Below, piece by piece: positions 27,788-36,676 of a stretch of DNA of 64,000 nucleotides; position 1 is the first letter of the stretch, and each line of letters starts with the position of its first letter. The translations under genes and the position numbers were made by a program. The stretch spans positions 124,001 through 188,000 of the forward strand of contig JALHQN010000007.1 in the NCBI GenBank assembly GCA_022841915.1, read 5' to 3'. The notes under the pieces were generated by a model. That model did no database searches. It saw only the letters and a list, made by a program, of their open reading frames with translations, and was not told the DNA's origin. Source of the DNA: Burkholderiales bacterium. GTDB taxonomy: Bacteria > Pseudomonadota > Gammaproteobacteria > Burkholderiales > WYBJ01.

Positions 27788-30700
27788 ATGTCGGTGCACG
27801 TCGCACTCAATCACGTCACCCACTATCGCTACGATCGAGCGGTGAGCATCGGGCCGCAGGTCGTGCGCCTGCGTCCGGCGCCTCATTGCCGCACTCGCAT
27901 CCTCGCCTATTCCATGCGGATAGAGCCCGCGGAGCACTTCGTCAACTGGCAGCAGGATCCGCAATCGAACTATCTCGCGCGACTGGTGTTTCCAGAGAAG
28001 GCGCGTGAGTTGCGCATCGAAGTCGATCTGGTCGCGGAGATGTCCGTGCTCAATCCGTTCGACTTCTTCCTGGAGCCGCATGCGGAGCAGTTTCCCTTCG
28101 AGTACACCGAGGAGCAGCGCCGCGAGTTGCGTCCTTTCCTGGAGTGCCTACCGGCGACGGCGCGCTTCACGGACTATCTTGCCGGCATCCCGACGAAGCC
28201 CGCGCCCACGGCGTCGTTCCTGGTCGAACTCAATCAGCGCTTGCAAAACGACATCAAATACCTGATCCGGATGGAGCCGGGCGTGCAGACGCCCGAGCAG
28301 ACGCTTGCCTCCCGGGCCGGTTCCTGCCGCGACTCCGGCTGGCTGCTCGTGCAGTTGCTGCGTCACCTCGGATTGGCCGCTCGCTTCGTCTCCGGGTATC
28401 TGATTCAGCTCACACCCGACGTCAAGGCGCTCGACGGGCCCTCCGGCGCGACGGCCGACTTCACCGACCTGCACGCATGGTGCGAGGTGTATCTGCCGGG
28501 CGCGGGCTGGATCGGATTCGACCCGACATCCGGGCTGCTGGCCGGCGAGGGCCACATACCTTTGGCATGCTCCCCCGATCCCTCGTCGGCTGCGCCCATC
28601 AGCGGCGCTCTCGAGCCGTGCGAGGTGAACTTCGAGCACACCATGAAGGTTTCGCGCATCTACGAAACGCCGCGCGTCACCAAGCCTTATACGGATGAAC
28701 AGTGGGCGCGGATCGCAGCGCTCGGGTTGCGTATCGATCAGGATCTCGTGGCGCACGACGTTCGTCTGACACAAGGCGGCGAGCCGACGTTCGTTGCCAT
28801 CGACGACCGCGACGAGCCCGAGTGGAACACCGACGCGATGGGCCCGACCAAGCGGCAGAAGGCCGCGGATCTGCTGCAGCGCCTGAAGAACCACTACGCG
28901 CCGCGAGGCCTGCTGCATTACGGACAAGGCAAATGGTATCCGGGCGAACAGTTGCCCCGCTGGTCGCTGAACGCGTTCTGGCGCAAGGACGGCGAGCCTC
29001 TTTGGGCCGATCACGCCTTGTACGCCGACGAGCGCAAGAATTACGGCTTCGGGGATGTGCAGGCGCACGAGTTCCTGATCGACGTGGCAGAGCGCCTGGG
29101 CGTGGACTCGCGCTTCGTCTTTCCGGCGTACGAAGACGTCTTCTACTATCTGTGGCGCGAGCGGCGCCTGCCAGCCAACGTCGATCCTTTCGATTCGCGC
29201 CTCTCCGATGCGCTCGAACGCGAGCGCCTGCGCAAGGTCTTCACCCAAGGACTCGACAAAGTCGTCGGTCACGTGCTGCCCCTGGGACGATCGGTCGCGT
29301 CGGCTCGCTGGCAAACGGGGGCGTGGTTTCTGCGCGATGAGCGCTGCTACCTCGTTCCCGGCGATTCGCCGCTCGGCTATCGTCTGCCGCTCGATTCCCA
29401 GCCCTGGACGGCGAAAGGCGACTATCCCTGGGTCTATCCGCCGGATCTGTCGCAGGTATTCGGCGCCTTGGCCCCGCAGGCAAGGATTCGTCAGCAGGTG
29501 GGCGAGGGCAGTGACGGCGAGCAATGGATGGCCTTGACGACCGATCCTTACGCAGAGGACGTGCGAGGTTTAGCCGCCAAGAGCGCCGACGATGGGAGCG
29601 GCGGACCAAGTCGGGACAGCAACGCGCTACCCGATCGAGCGCCGCAGCCGTTCGAATCGGCAAGCTGGATCACGCGGACTGCATTGTGCGCGGAGCCGCG
29701 CGACGGGCGCATGTACATTTTCATGCCGCCGACAGCGCGGCTGGAGGATTATCTCGAGATCGTCGCCGCCGTGGAAGCGACGGCGCGCGCCCTCGGTATA
29801 CCGGTGATCCTAGAAGGCTACGAACCCCCGCGCGACCCGCGGCTCGTGCATTTGCGAGTTACGCCCGATCCAGGGGTCATCGAGGTGAACATCCAGCCTG
29901 CGGCGGACTGGGAGGAATTGGTCGAGCAGACCACGTTCTTGTACGACACCGCCCGCGAGACGCGCTTGTCGACCGAGAAGTTCATGCTCGACGGGCGCCA
30001 TACCGGCACCGGCGGAGGCAATCACTTCGTGATGGGCGGGGCGACGCCGGCGGATTCCCCCTTCCTGCGCCGTCCCGATCTGTTGGCGAGCCTGCTCGGC
30101 TATTGGCAGAACCATCCCTCCTTGTCGTATCTGTTTTCGGGCTTGTTCATCGGGCCGACCAGTCAGGCGCCGCGCGTCGACGAAGCGCGCGACGACTCGC
30201 TCTACGAGATCGAGGTGGCATTCCAGGAACTCGCGCGACTGCAAGCAGGTGCCGGCAGTCGTCCCTGGCAGGTGGACCGCATCCTGCGTAACCTGTTGAT
30301 CGACGTGACCGGCAACACCCACCGGGCGGAGTTCTGCATCGACAAGCTCTACTCGCCGGACAGTGCCACCGGTCGGCTGGGGCTGCTCGAGCTGCGCGCT
30401 TTCGAGATGCCGCCCCATGCCCGCATGAGTCTCGCGCAGCAGCTGCTGCTGCGCGGTTTGGTGGCGCGGTTCTGGCAGCATCCGTATCAGCCGCCCCGCT
30501 TGAAGCGTTGGGGGACGGAACTGCACGACCGTTTCATGCTGCCGCATTTCGTGTGGAGCGACTTCTGCGACGTCCTGGAGGAGATGACCGACTTCGGCTA
30601 CCCCATGCCGCACGAATGGTTCGCGCCGCACTTCGAGTTTCGCTTCCCGCGCATCGGCGACTTCACGGCCAAGGACGTGCATGTCGAGTTGAGGCTCGCA

Positions 30701-31183
30701 CTGGAACCGTGGCATGTGTTGGGCGAGGAGGGCACGAGCGGCGGGGCCGTGCGGTATGTCGATTCGTCGGTGGAGCGACTGCAAGTCAAGGCGACGGGGC
30801 TGATCGACGACAGGCATGTGCTCACCTGCAACGGCTGCCACGTGCCGCTGCACCCGACGGGCAACGTGGGCGAGTACGTCGCGGGGGTGCGCTACAAGGC
30901 CTGGTGGCCGGTGTCCAGCTTGCATCCGACGATACAGCCGCACGGACCACTCACGTTCGACCTCGTCGACACCTGGATGGATCGGTCCGTGGGTGGCTGC
31001 CAGTACCACGTCTCGCATCCGGGGGGGCGCAACTACGCCACGTTGCCGGTCAACGCCTACGAGGCGGAGGCAAGGCGCCTGGCTCGATTCTTCCGCATGG
31101 GGCATACGCCCGGCGAGCGGGCACCCGTCGTGCAGGCGAGAAATCCCGATTTTCCCTTCACGCTCGATCTGCGTCGGTCGTAA
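27788..31183 (+). CDS. Giant transglutaminase-like protein with DUF2126
   Basis: 1131 residues. An N-terminal bacterial transglutaminase-like domain begins with MSVHVALNHVTHYRYDR. The catalytic core (about 160-255) supplies C180 (AGSCRDSGW), H229 (DLHAWCEV) and D245 (GFDPT). A long DUF2126 region follows (about 300-1120), with conserved QGGEPTFVAIDD, TGGGNHFVMGG and VGGCQYHVSHPGGRNY. No signal peptide, so it should be cytosolic. Transglutaminase-fold proteins can be peptidases or amide-forming enzymes. In this context they are proposed to process or attach the product of the ATP-grasp ligase. It matches the size of the family and is intact. Function is unproven. Confidence 0.92.
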   Translation: MSVHVALNHVTHYRYDRAVSIGPQVVRLRPAPHCRTRILAYSMRIEPAEHFVNWQQDPQSNYLARLVFPEKARELRIEVDLVAEMSVLNPFDFFLEPHAEQFPFEYTEEQRRELRPFLECLPATARFTDYLAGIPTKPAPTASFLVELNQRLQNDIKYLIRMEPGVQTPEQTLASRAGSCRDSGWLLVQLLRHLGLAARFVSGYLIQLTPDVKALDGPSGATADFTDLHAWCEVYLPGAGWIGFDPTSGLLAGEGHIPLACSPDPSSAAPISGALEPCEVNFEHTMKVSRIYETPRVTKPYTDEQWARIAALGLRIDQDLVAHDVRLTQGGEPTFVAIDDRDEPEWNTDAMGPTKRQKAADLLQRLKNHYAPRGLLHYGQGKWYPGEQLPRWSLNAFWRKDGEPLWADHALYADERKNYGFGDVQAHEFLIDVAERLGVDSRFVFPAYEDVFYYLWRERRLPANVDPFDSRLSDALERERLRKVFTQGLDKVVGHVLPLGRSVASARWQTGAWFLRDERCYLVPGDSPLGYRLPLDSQPWTAKGDYPWVYPPDLSQVFGALAPQARIRQQVGEGSDGEQWMALTTDPYAEDVRGLAAKSADDGSGGPSRDSNALPDRAPQPFESASWITRTALCAEPRDGRMYIFMPPTARLEDYLEIVAAVEATARALGIPVILEGYEPPRDPRLVHLRVTPDPGVIEVNIQPAADWEELVEQTTFLYDTARETRLSTEKFMLDGRHTGTGGGNHFVMGGATPADSPFLRRPDLLASLLGYWQNHPSLSYLFSGLFIGPTSQAPRVDEARDDSLYEIEVAFQELARLQAGAGSRPWQVDRILRNLLIDVTGNTHRAEFCIDKLYSPDSATGRLGLLELRAFEMPPHARMSLAQQLLLRGLVARFWQHPYQPPRLKRWGTELHDRFMLPHFVWSDFCDVLEEMTDFGYPMPHEWFAPHFEFRFPRIGDFTAKDVHVELRLALEPWHVLGEEGTSGGAVRYVDSSVERLQVKATGLIDDRHVLTCNGCHVPLHPTGNVGEYVAGVRYKAWWPVSSLHPTIQPHGPLTFDLVDTWMDRSVGGCQYHVSHPGGRNYATLPVNAYEAEARRLARFFRMGHTPGERAPVVQARNPDFPFTLDLRRS

Positions 31184-31291
31184 CATGCATGGGAGCGCCC
31201 GCGTTCGTCCAGCGGTCTGAGGACATCGTCTGCCGGTGAAGGGGTGGCGCGCGTTGCTTCGCGAGGCGCCTTTGCGGCGATCGTTTTCACC

Positions 31292-33748
31292 ATGCCAGAG
31301 CACATGCTAGCCACCTATGCCTTCGAAGAGGGGCGCTTCGACGAACTGTTCGAGCGGCCCCATCAGCCGCGACCGCATTGGGCAGGATTGTTCCGCGAGC
31401 TGACGCGAAGCTCCGCGGTCGAACTGCGCGAGCGCCTGTCCTGGGCCGAGCGCCAGATCCGAGAAAGCGGCGTGACCTACAACGTTTACGCCGATCCCAA
31501 GGGCTTCGATCGTCCGTGGGATCTCGACGTCCTGCCGCTGGTGATCGCACCGGAAGAGTGGCGGGAGATCGAAGCGGGCATCATGCAGCGAGCGACGGTG
31601 TTCGACGCCATCCTGCGCGATCTGTATGGCGAGCAGGCGCTATTGAAATCAGGTGCGATTCCCGCCTCGCTGATCTTCAATCAAAGCGCTTTCCTGCGCC
31701 CGGCGCACGGGATCGTTCCTCCGGCGGGCATCCATCTGCACGTCTACGCGGCGGATCTCGCGCGCTCGCCGGACGGTCGCTGGTGGGTGATGGCCGATCG
31801 GACGCAAGCCCCCTCCGGCGCAGGGTACGCCCTCGAGAACCGCCTCATCGTTTCACGCACGTTCCCGGCGCTGTACAAGGATCTGCACGTGCAGCACCTC
31901 GCTCGCTTCTTCGCGAGCTTGCGCGAATCCTTCATGCATTTCGCGCCCAAGGGCGACGGCCCCACGCTGACCGTACTGCTGACGCCCGGGCCCTACAACG
32001 AGACCTACTTCGAGCACGCGCTGCTGGCTCGCTACCTGGGCTTTCCTCTGGTCGAGGGCGGCGATCTGACCGTGCGCGATGGCCGGGTCTGGCTCAAGAC
32101 CATCGGCGGGCTCAGGCGTGTCCACGCGATCCTGCGCCGTCAGGACGACGACTATTGCGACCCGCTGGAGTTGCGCACCGACTCGGCCCTGGGCGTGGCT
32201 GGCCTCGTCGACTGCGCGCGCCGCGGCTCGGTCCTGATCGGCAATGCGCTCGGATCGGGCGTGATCGAATCGGGCGCGCTGCTCGGCTTCCTGCCGCAGT
32301 TGACCGAGCAGCTGACCGGCGAACCGTTGCGCATGCCGTCGGTGGCAACCTGGTGGTGCGGAGAACGCGCGGCGCTGGAAGACGCTCTGGAGCACGCCGA
32401 ACGCCTCGTCTTCAAACCTGCCGATCGGGCCATGGGTTTCGATCCGATCTTCGGCGCGGATCTCGATGCGGCCGGCCTCGCCCAGCTCAGGGCGAAACTC
32501 AATGCGCATCCCGAGCACTTCGTGGCGCAGGAACTCATCCACGTCTCGCAGGCCCCGGTGCTCGGCAAGGGCGAGCAGCGACGACTGGCACCGCGCGGCG
32601 TGGGACTGCGCGTGTTCGCCGTCGCCACGCCGGCGGGGTACGTCGTCATGCCTGGGGGGTTGACGCGCGTGGCGAGCACGCGCAGTCAGCGCGTCGTCTC
32701 GATGCAGCGGGGCGGCCAGTCCAAGGATACCTGGGTGCTGTCCTCGGCGCCGGTGGACACGGCCTTCACCCTGCTGCGCAGCACGGTCACCGCCAAGGAC
32801 CTCGTGCGCCTGCGTGCGGGCATTCCCTCGCGACTGGCCGAGAACCTCTTCTGGTTCGGTCGCTACGAAGAGCGCTGCGATGATTGCGCGCGCCTGTTGC
32901 GGGTCGCACTGAACCTGTCTCTGCAGGAAACCGATGCCGAGGACAACGCCCGCGCGCCGGTGCTCGCGCTGGCGCAGGCGTTTCAGATCCTCAAGCCGGG
33001 CGAGGAGCACGAGGAACGCGCGCTGCTCTCGGCGGCCACGCGGGAATCGCATCGGTTCGGCCTGCCTGCCAATCTTCGGGCGCTGGAGGGCATCGCGTTC
33101 AATCTGCGCGACCGGATGTCGCTGGACAATTGGCGCACCATCAACGCACTGCTCAAGGATCCGGTGCTGGGACGGGAGACTTCGCTCGGCGATACGCTCG
33201 CCTGGCTGGATCGTACGGTCACCAGCATGATGACCTTGTCCGGCTTCGCGCTCGACGGCATGACGCGCGACGACGGGTGGCGGCTGCTTTCCATCGGCCG
33301 GCGGCTCGAACGCCTGGCCTTCCAGTGCCTTGCGCTGCGGGTCGCATTCCGGGAGGGGCTGCATTCCGGGCTGGGATGGTTGCTCGAACTGGCCGATTCG
33401 ACCGTGACGTACCGTTCGCGTTATCTGGCTCGCCCCGAGTGGCTGCCGGTCCTCGATCTGCTCGTCGCGGATCCCGACAATCCGCGTTCTGTCCTGTTCC
33501 AGGCCGACGGCATCCACGGCTATCTGGTCAAGCTCGAACGCGTCTATGGTCCTTGTGGCTGCGACGAGTTCGCACCCATGCTGCGCGCATTGACCTCCTT
33601 TGCGCCCGCCAAGCTCGATCCTGAGAACGCAGACCTGCGCGATGCCATCGACGGCCTGCGCATCGCGGCGTTCAATCTCAGCGATCGATTGGCGGAGCGG
33701 TTCTTCAATCATGCGCATGCGAGCACGGCCACGATGCTGGGCCTTTGA
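31292..33748 (+). CDS. Circularly permuted ATP-grasp / alpha-E fusion protein
   Basis: 818 residues. The first 490 or so repeat the ATP-grasp pattern (VTYNVYADPKGFDRPWDLD, TPGPYNETYFEHALLARYLG, RLVFKPADRAMGFDPI, and QRGGQSKDTW at the end). The last 300 or so are an alpha-E domain beginning PSRLAENLFWFGRYEER. It thus joins in one chain what the genes at 25320 and 26772 encode separately, but with clearly diverged sequence, so it is a second, older paralogue rather than a recent copy. The start is uncertain: ATG 31292 or 31304 by family fit, with GTG 31244 (just after AAGGG) as alternative. Confidence 0.9.
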   Translation: MPEHMLATYAFEEGRFDELFERPHQPRPHWAGLFRELTRSSAVELRERLSWAERQIRESGVTYNVYADPKGFDRPWDLDVLPLVIAPEEWREIEAGIMQRATVFDAILRDLYGEQALLKSGAIPASLIFNQSAFLRPAHGIVPPAGIHLHVYAADLARSPDGRWWVMADRTQAPSGAGYALENRLIVSRTFPALYKDLHVQHLARFFASLRESFMHFAPKGDGPTLTVLLTPGPYNETYFEHALLARYLGFPLVEGGDLTVRDGRVWLKTIGGLRRVHAILRRQDDDYCDPLELRTDSALGVAGLVDCARRGSVLIGNALGSGVIESGALLGFLPQLTEQLTGEPLRMPSVATWWCGERAALEDALEHAERLVFKPADRAMGFDPIFGADLDAAGLAQLRAKLNAHPEHFVAQELIHVSQAPVLGKGEQRRLAPRGVGLRVFAVATPAGYVVMPGGLTRVASTRSQRVVSMQRGGQSKDTWVLSSAPVDTAFTLLRSTVTAKDLVRLRAGIPSRLAENLFWFGRYEERCDDCARLLRVALNLSLQETDAEDNARAPVLALAQAFQILKPGEEHEERALLSAATRESHRFGLPANLRALEGIAFNLRDRMSLDNWRTINALLKDPVLGRETSLGDTLAWLDRTVTSMMTLSGFALDGMTRDDGWRLLSIGRRLERLAFQCLALRVAFREGLHSGLGWLLELADSTVTYRSRYLARPEWLPVLDLLVADPDNPRSVLFQADGIHGYLVKLERVYGPCGCDEFAPMLRALTSFAPAKLDPENADLRDAIDGLRIAAFNLSDRLAERFFNHAHASTATMLGL

Positions 33749-33756
33749 TCCGAGCC

Positions 33757-34638
33757 ATGTCGACGACCTTCCGCTATCGCGTCGTGCACGAAACGCGCTA
33801 TCGCTATTCCAGTACGGTGACCAGCTCGCGTCAGCTCGCGCATCTGAAGCCCCGGGTCACGCCCTGGCAGGAGGTTCATTCGCATAGCGTGACGGTGGCA
33901 CCGGCTGCGGTCGAATGCGCGGACGGCGAGGATTATTTCGGCAACGGCGTGTTGCGCTTCGCCGTCTACGATCCGCACGACGAACTGGTGGTCCGGGCGC
34001 AGTCCGAGGTGTCGGTGCGGGCTTGCATCGAGCCTGCGCAGATCCGGCCGATCCCATGGAAAACCGCTCAAGCCCACCAGGCGATCGGCGAGCCGGTCGA
34101 TCTGGGGGTCGAACAGTATCGTTGCGCGTCGCCGCTTGCGCCGGTGCTGGAAGCCGCTGCCGACTATGCGCGCCCGAGCTTCGAGTCCAAGCGACGTTGG
34201 GGCGATGCCATGCTCGATCTGACCGAGCGCATCCATCGGGATTTCGTCTACGACGCCACGGCAACGACCGTGACCACACGGGTGGCCGAAGTGCTCGCGC
34301 ATCGTCGCGGCGTCTGTCAGGACTTCGCTCATCTGATGATCAGCTGCCTGCGTTCGCTCGGGCTGCCGGCCCGGTATGTCAGCGGTTACGTGCTCACCCG
34401 GGAGCATCAGGGCAATCGGCGCCTGGTCGGCGCGGATGCGTCGCACGCCTGGGTGGCGAGTCATTGTCCGGGGATCGGCTGGGTTGCCTTCGATCCGACC
34501 AACGCAAAGTTGGCAGGCACCGAATTCGTCACGCTCGGCTGGGGTCGGGATTTCTCCGATGTGACGCCGTTGCGCGGTGTGGTGCTGGGGGCGGCCACAC
34601 AGATGCTTTCAGTCGCGGTCAGCGTTCAGCCGGTTTAG
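33757..34638 (+). CDS. Transglutaminase-like protein (small)
   Basis: 293 residues. An N-terminal beta domain (MSTTFRYRVVHETRYRYSS) is followed by a transglutaminase core with C187 (RRGVCQDFAH), H230 (DASHAWVA) and D246 (AFDPTN). No signal peptide. It starts 8 bases after the ATP-grasp/alpha-E fusion, so it is in the same transcript. It is the second transglutaminase of the locus and matches the short type that usually accompanies this cluster. It may act as a peptidase or transferase on ligase products. It ends just before a convergent gene. Confidence 0.92.
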   Translation: MSTTFRYRVVHETRYRYSSTVTSSRQLAHLKPRVTPWQEVHSHSVTVAPAAVECADGEDYFGNGVLRFAVYDPHDELVVRAQSEVSVRACIEPAQIRPIPWKTAQAHQAIGEPVDLGVEQYRCASPLAPVLEAAADYARPSFESKRRWGDAMLDLTERIHRDFVYDATATTVTTRVAEVLAHRRGVCQDFAHLMISCLRSLGLPARYVSGYVLTREHQGNRRLVGADASHAWVASHCPGIGWVAFDPTNAKLAGTEFVTLGWGRDFSDVTPLRGVVLGAATQMLSVAVSVQPV

Positions 34639-34644
34639 CATCCC

Positions 34645-34656
34645 GTCTCGCGAGAC
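34645..34656. repeat. Short perfect palindrome between convergent genes
   Basis: GTCTCGCGAGAC lies between the stop of the small transglutaminase and the stop of the unknown minus-strand gene. It could form a 6-bp stem but has no T-run, so it is a weak terminator candidate at best. Confidence 0.35.
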
Positions 34657-34681
34657 CGGGCTCGCTGCCGGCACAAGGCCG

Positions 34682-35152
34682 TCACGCCTGGCTGTGCTCG
34701 CCGTCGATGACGAAGCCGATGCTGCGCTTGGGTTGCTCCGGCGGCTTGATTTCTTCGGCGTAGCACAGGATCTGCACGGTCGCCTGATGCGCCAGCAGCA
34801 TGCAGGGAGCGCCGTTGATGTGGCCGTCGATGCGGATGCCGTGGAAGCTCTCCTGCGCGAGCGAAGTCACGGAGATCTGGACGCCGCCATGCGCCAAAGC
34901 CAGCAAGGCGGGCTGCACACCCTGCGGCAATTCCTTGCGCCACTGCGTGATCGTGCCCGCGAGACGGCGCATCAATTCACCGGCGCTCTGCTGCCCGTCG
35001 GCATCATGGGCGCTCGCACAACTGGCGGCGGCGGGCGTGCATTCGGGCAGTCTCAACTCGGGCAGGGCGAGCGGTCGGATCTGCGCCTTGAGCAGATCCT
35101 GGTCTTGTCGTTGACGCGCGACGTGAGCGGCGTAACGGTCGTTGTCGGCCAT
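34682..35152 (-). CDS. Unknown cytosolic protein
   Basis: 156 residues starting MADNDRYAAHVARQRQDQDL, with a good GGAAGG site 4 bases before the ATG at 35152. The frame is open to 35488, but the upstream codons look non-coding. No signal peptide or membrane segment. The middle has a helix-rich acidic stretch, and the second half reads as beta strands (VQISVTSLAQESFHGIRIDG, then APCMLLAHQATVQILCY). A KPPEQPKRSIGFVIDG end suggests a compact domain. I do not recognise the family. It is convergent with the transglutaminase operon and divergent from Bug receptor 3. Confidence 0.65.
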   Translation of the reverse strand: MADNDRYAAHVARQRQDQDLLKAQIRPLALPELRLPECTPAAASCASAHDADGQQSAGELMRRLAGTITQWRKELPQGVQPALLALAHGGVQISVTSLAQESFHGIRIDGHINGAPCMLLAHQATVQILCYAEEIKPPEQPKRSIGFVIDGEHSQA

Positions 35153-35491
35153 GGTCCTTCCAACGGCTATCGATGAGGGGTGCAATCGCATGCTGAGGCA
35201 AACGTCGTGCTCGGACGTCGCATGTCGGTCGATGATACCTCGGTGATCGCCGAATCCGTGCTCTCGGCATCCGGGGCTCTGGCGTAAAATCGGATCATGT
35301 CGCAGGCGCCGAGGGGGCCGCCGCAGTCTCTGCGGCGCCGTGCGTCCGGTCTTGGGTGCATACCAAACAGGTGCGCAAGGCCTTGCATGCGTCGGATGCG
35401 CGTTCTTCGTGTCCGAGCCCGCGATTTGCCCATGATGGGTCGCCTCGAGCATGAGTCGGCCCGAACAAACAACATCAGAGGGGAGCAATCG
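35153..35491. other. Divergent intergenic region before Bug receptor 3
   Basis: About 340 bases. It holds a -10-like TAAAAT at 35285-35290 with no obvious -35. A perfect 7-bp stem with a 3-base loop (35320-35336, GCCGCAG/CTGCGGC) lies in a GC-rich stretch about 155 bases before the receptor start. If transcription begins near 35297 this hairpin would lie in the leader. No gene is supported. Confidence 0.4.
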
Positions 35492-36484
35492 ATGATTGTC
35501 CGTACCTGTTCCATCCTAGTGGCTGGCGCCGTTGCGGCAGCGACAGCAGTGACGGTGCACTCGGCGCAGGCCGACATCGCCGGCGCCTATCCGACCAAGC
35601 CCATTCGCATCGTCGTCGCCTTCGCGCCGGGCGGCAACATCGACATCACGGCCCGGACGATCGCCCCGGGCCTGAGCGAAGTGCTGGGGCAGCCTGTCGT
35701 GGTCGACAATCGAGGGGGGGCCGGCGGTCGCATCGGTTCGACGCTGGTGGCCAAGGCGGCGCCGGACGGCTATACGGTGCTGCTCGGTGCGGCCGGTACG
35801 CTCGCGGTACAGCCTGCCTTCCACGATCAGATCGAGTACCAGCCGCTGCGAGATTTCGTTTTCACGTCGATGATTTCCCTCGTTCCCAGCGCCATCGTCG
35901 TGCATCCCGCCTTGCCCGTCCGCAACACCAAGGAGTTGATCGGGCTGGCCAAGTCGCGGCCCGCAGCGCTGTTGATGGCCTCGGCCGGCACGGGCTCCAA
36001 CGTGCATCTCATGGGGGAGCTCTTCCAATCCATGGCGCAGGTGAAGTTCACGCATGTTCCTTACAAGGGGGCGGGCGCGGCGCTGGTGGACATGATCGCA
36101 GGGCAGGTGCATCTGATGTTCGATCAAGTCAGCGCCTCGGGCCCGTTCATCAAGTCGGGAAGGCTGCGTGCCATCGCAGTGACGACCTCGCAACGTTCCA
36201 AGTTCCTGCCGGATGTTCCGACGATTCACGAGTCGGGGTTGCCGGGCTACGAGTCCTATACCTACACGACACTCGCGATTCCCGCAGCCACGCCCAAGGA
36301 TGCGGTGCAGAAGTTGCGCGATGCCGTCACGAGCGTCGTCGCCCAGCCGAAGATACGGGAATCCTTCGAGCGGCTCGGCGCCGAGGTGATGCCCGGCACG
36401 CCCGAGGATTTGGCTCGCCGAGTGAAACAGGATTACGACAAGTGGGTTCGCATACGCAAGGAAACGGGCATTCAGATCAACTAG
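35492..36484 (+). CDS. Bug/TctC-family periplasmic solute-binding protein (3)
   Basis: 330 residues. A signal peptide (about 1-26, ending SAQAD) leads to the receptor. AYPTKPIRIVVAFAPGGNID is the Bug ligand loop and VVDNRGGAGG the turn. FTHVPYKGAGAALVDMIAGQ and FLPDVPTIHESGLPGY are further conserved blocks. ATG 35492 follows AGAGGGGAG. It stands alone: the next gene, a sensor kinase, starts 192 bases downstream. Ligand unknown. Since the kinase has a membrane sensory region rather than a periplasmic domain, a functional link is uncertain. Confidence 0.92.
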   Translation: MIVRTCSILVAGAVAAATAVTVHSAQADIAGAYPTKPIRIVVAFAPGGNIDITARTIAPGLSEVLGQPVVVDNRGGAGGRIGSTLVAKAAPDGYTVLLGAAGTLAVQPAFHDQIEYQPLRDFVFTSMISLVPSAIVVHPALPVRNTKELIGLAKSRPAALLMASAGTGSNVHLMGELFQSMAQVKFTHVPYKGAGAALVDMIAGQVHLMFDQVSASGPFIKSGRLRAIAVTTSQRSKFLPDVPTIHESGLPGYESYTYTTLAIPAATPKDAVQKLRDAVTSVVAQPKIRESFERLGAEVMPGTPEDLARRVKQDYDKWVRIRKETGIQIN

Positions 36485-36676
36485 TGCGCTGCTGCCCCGA
36501 GGCCTTCTCGAAAGATGTCCGCAGACTGGAGCCTGCAATGCCAGGACGCACCGCAGCTTGGGCGCATGGTATGCGCCGGGCCTGAACTGGGCCCGGAGGG
36601 CGCCGTTCGAAGTTCGTTTACGCGACGATTCGCAGTTGCCGACTGCGAGGTCGGCGTGTTTCGTCATGAGATCTGA

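Noticed and set aside
31853-33718. 621-codon minus-strand frame opposite the ATP-grasp/alpha-E fusion
   Set aside because: Antisense shadow. The plus-strand frame has clear family motifs throughout and this one has none.
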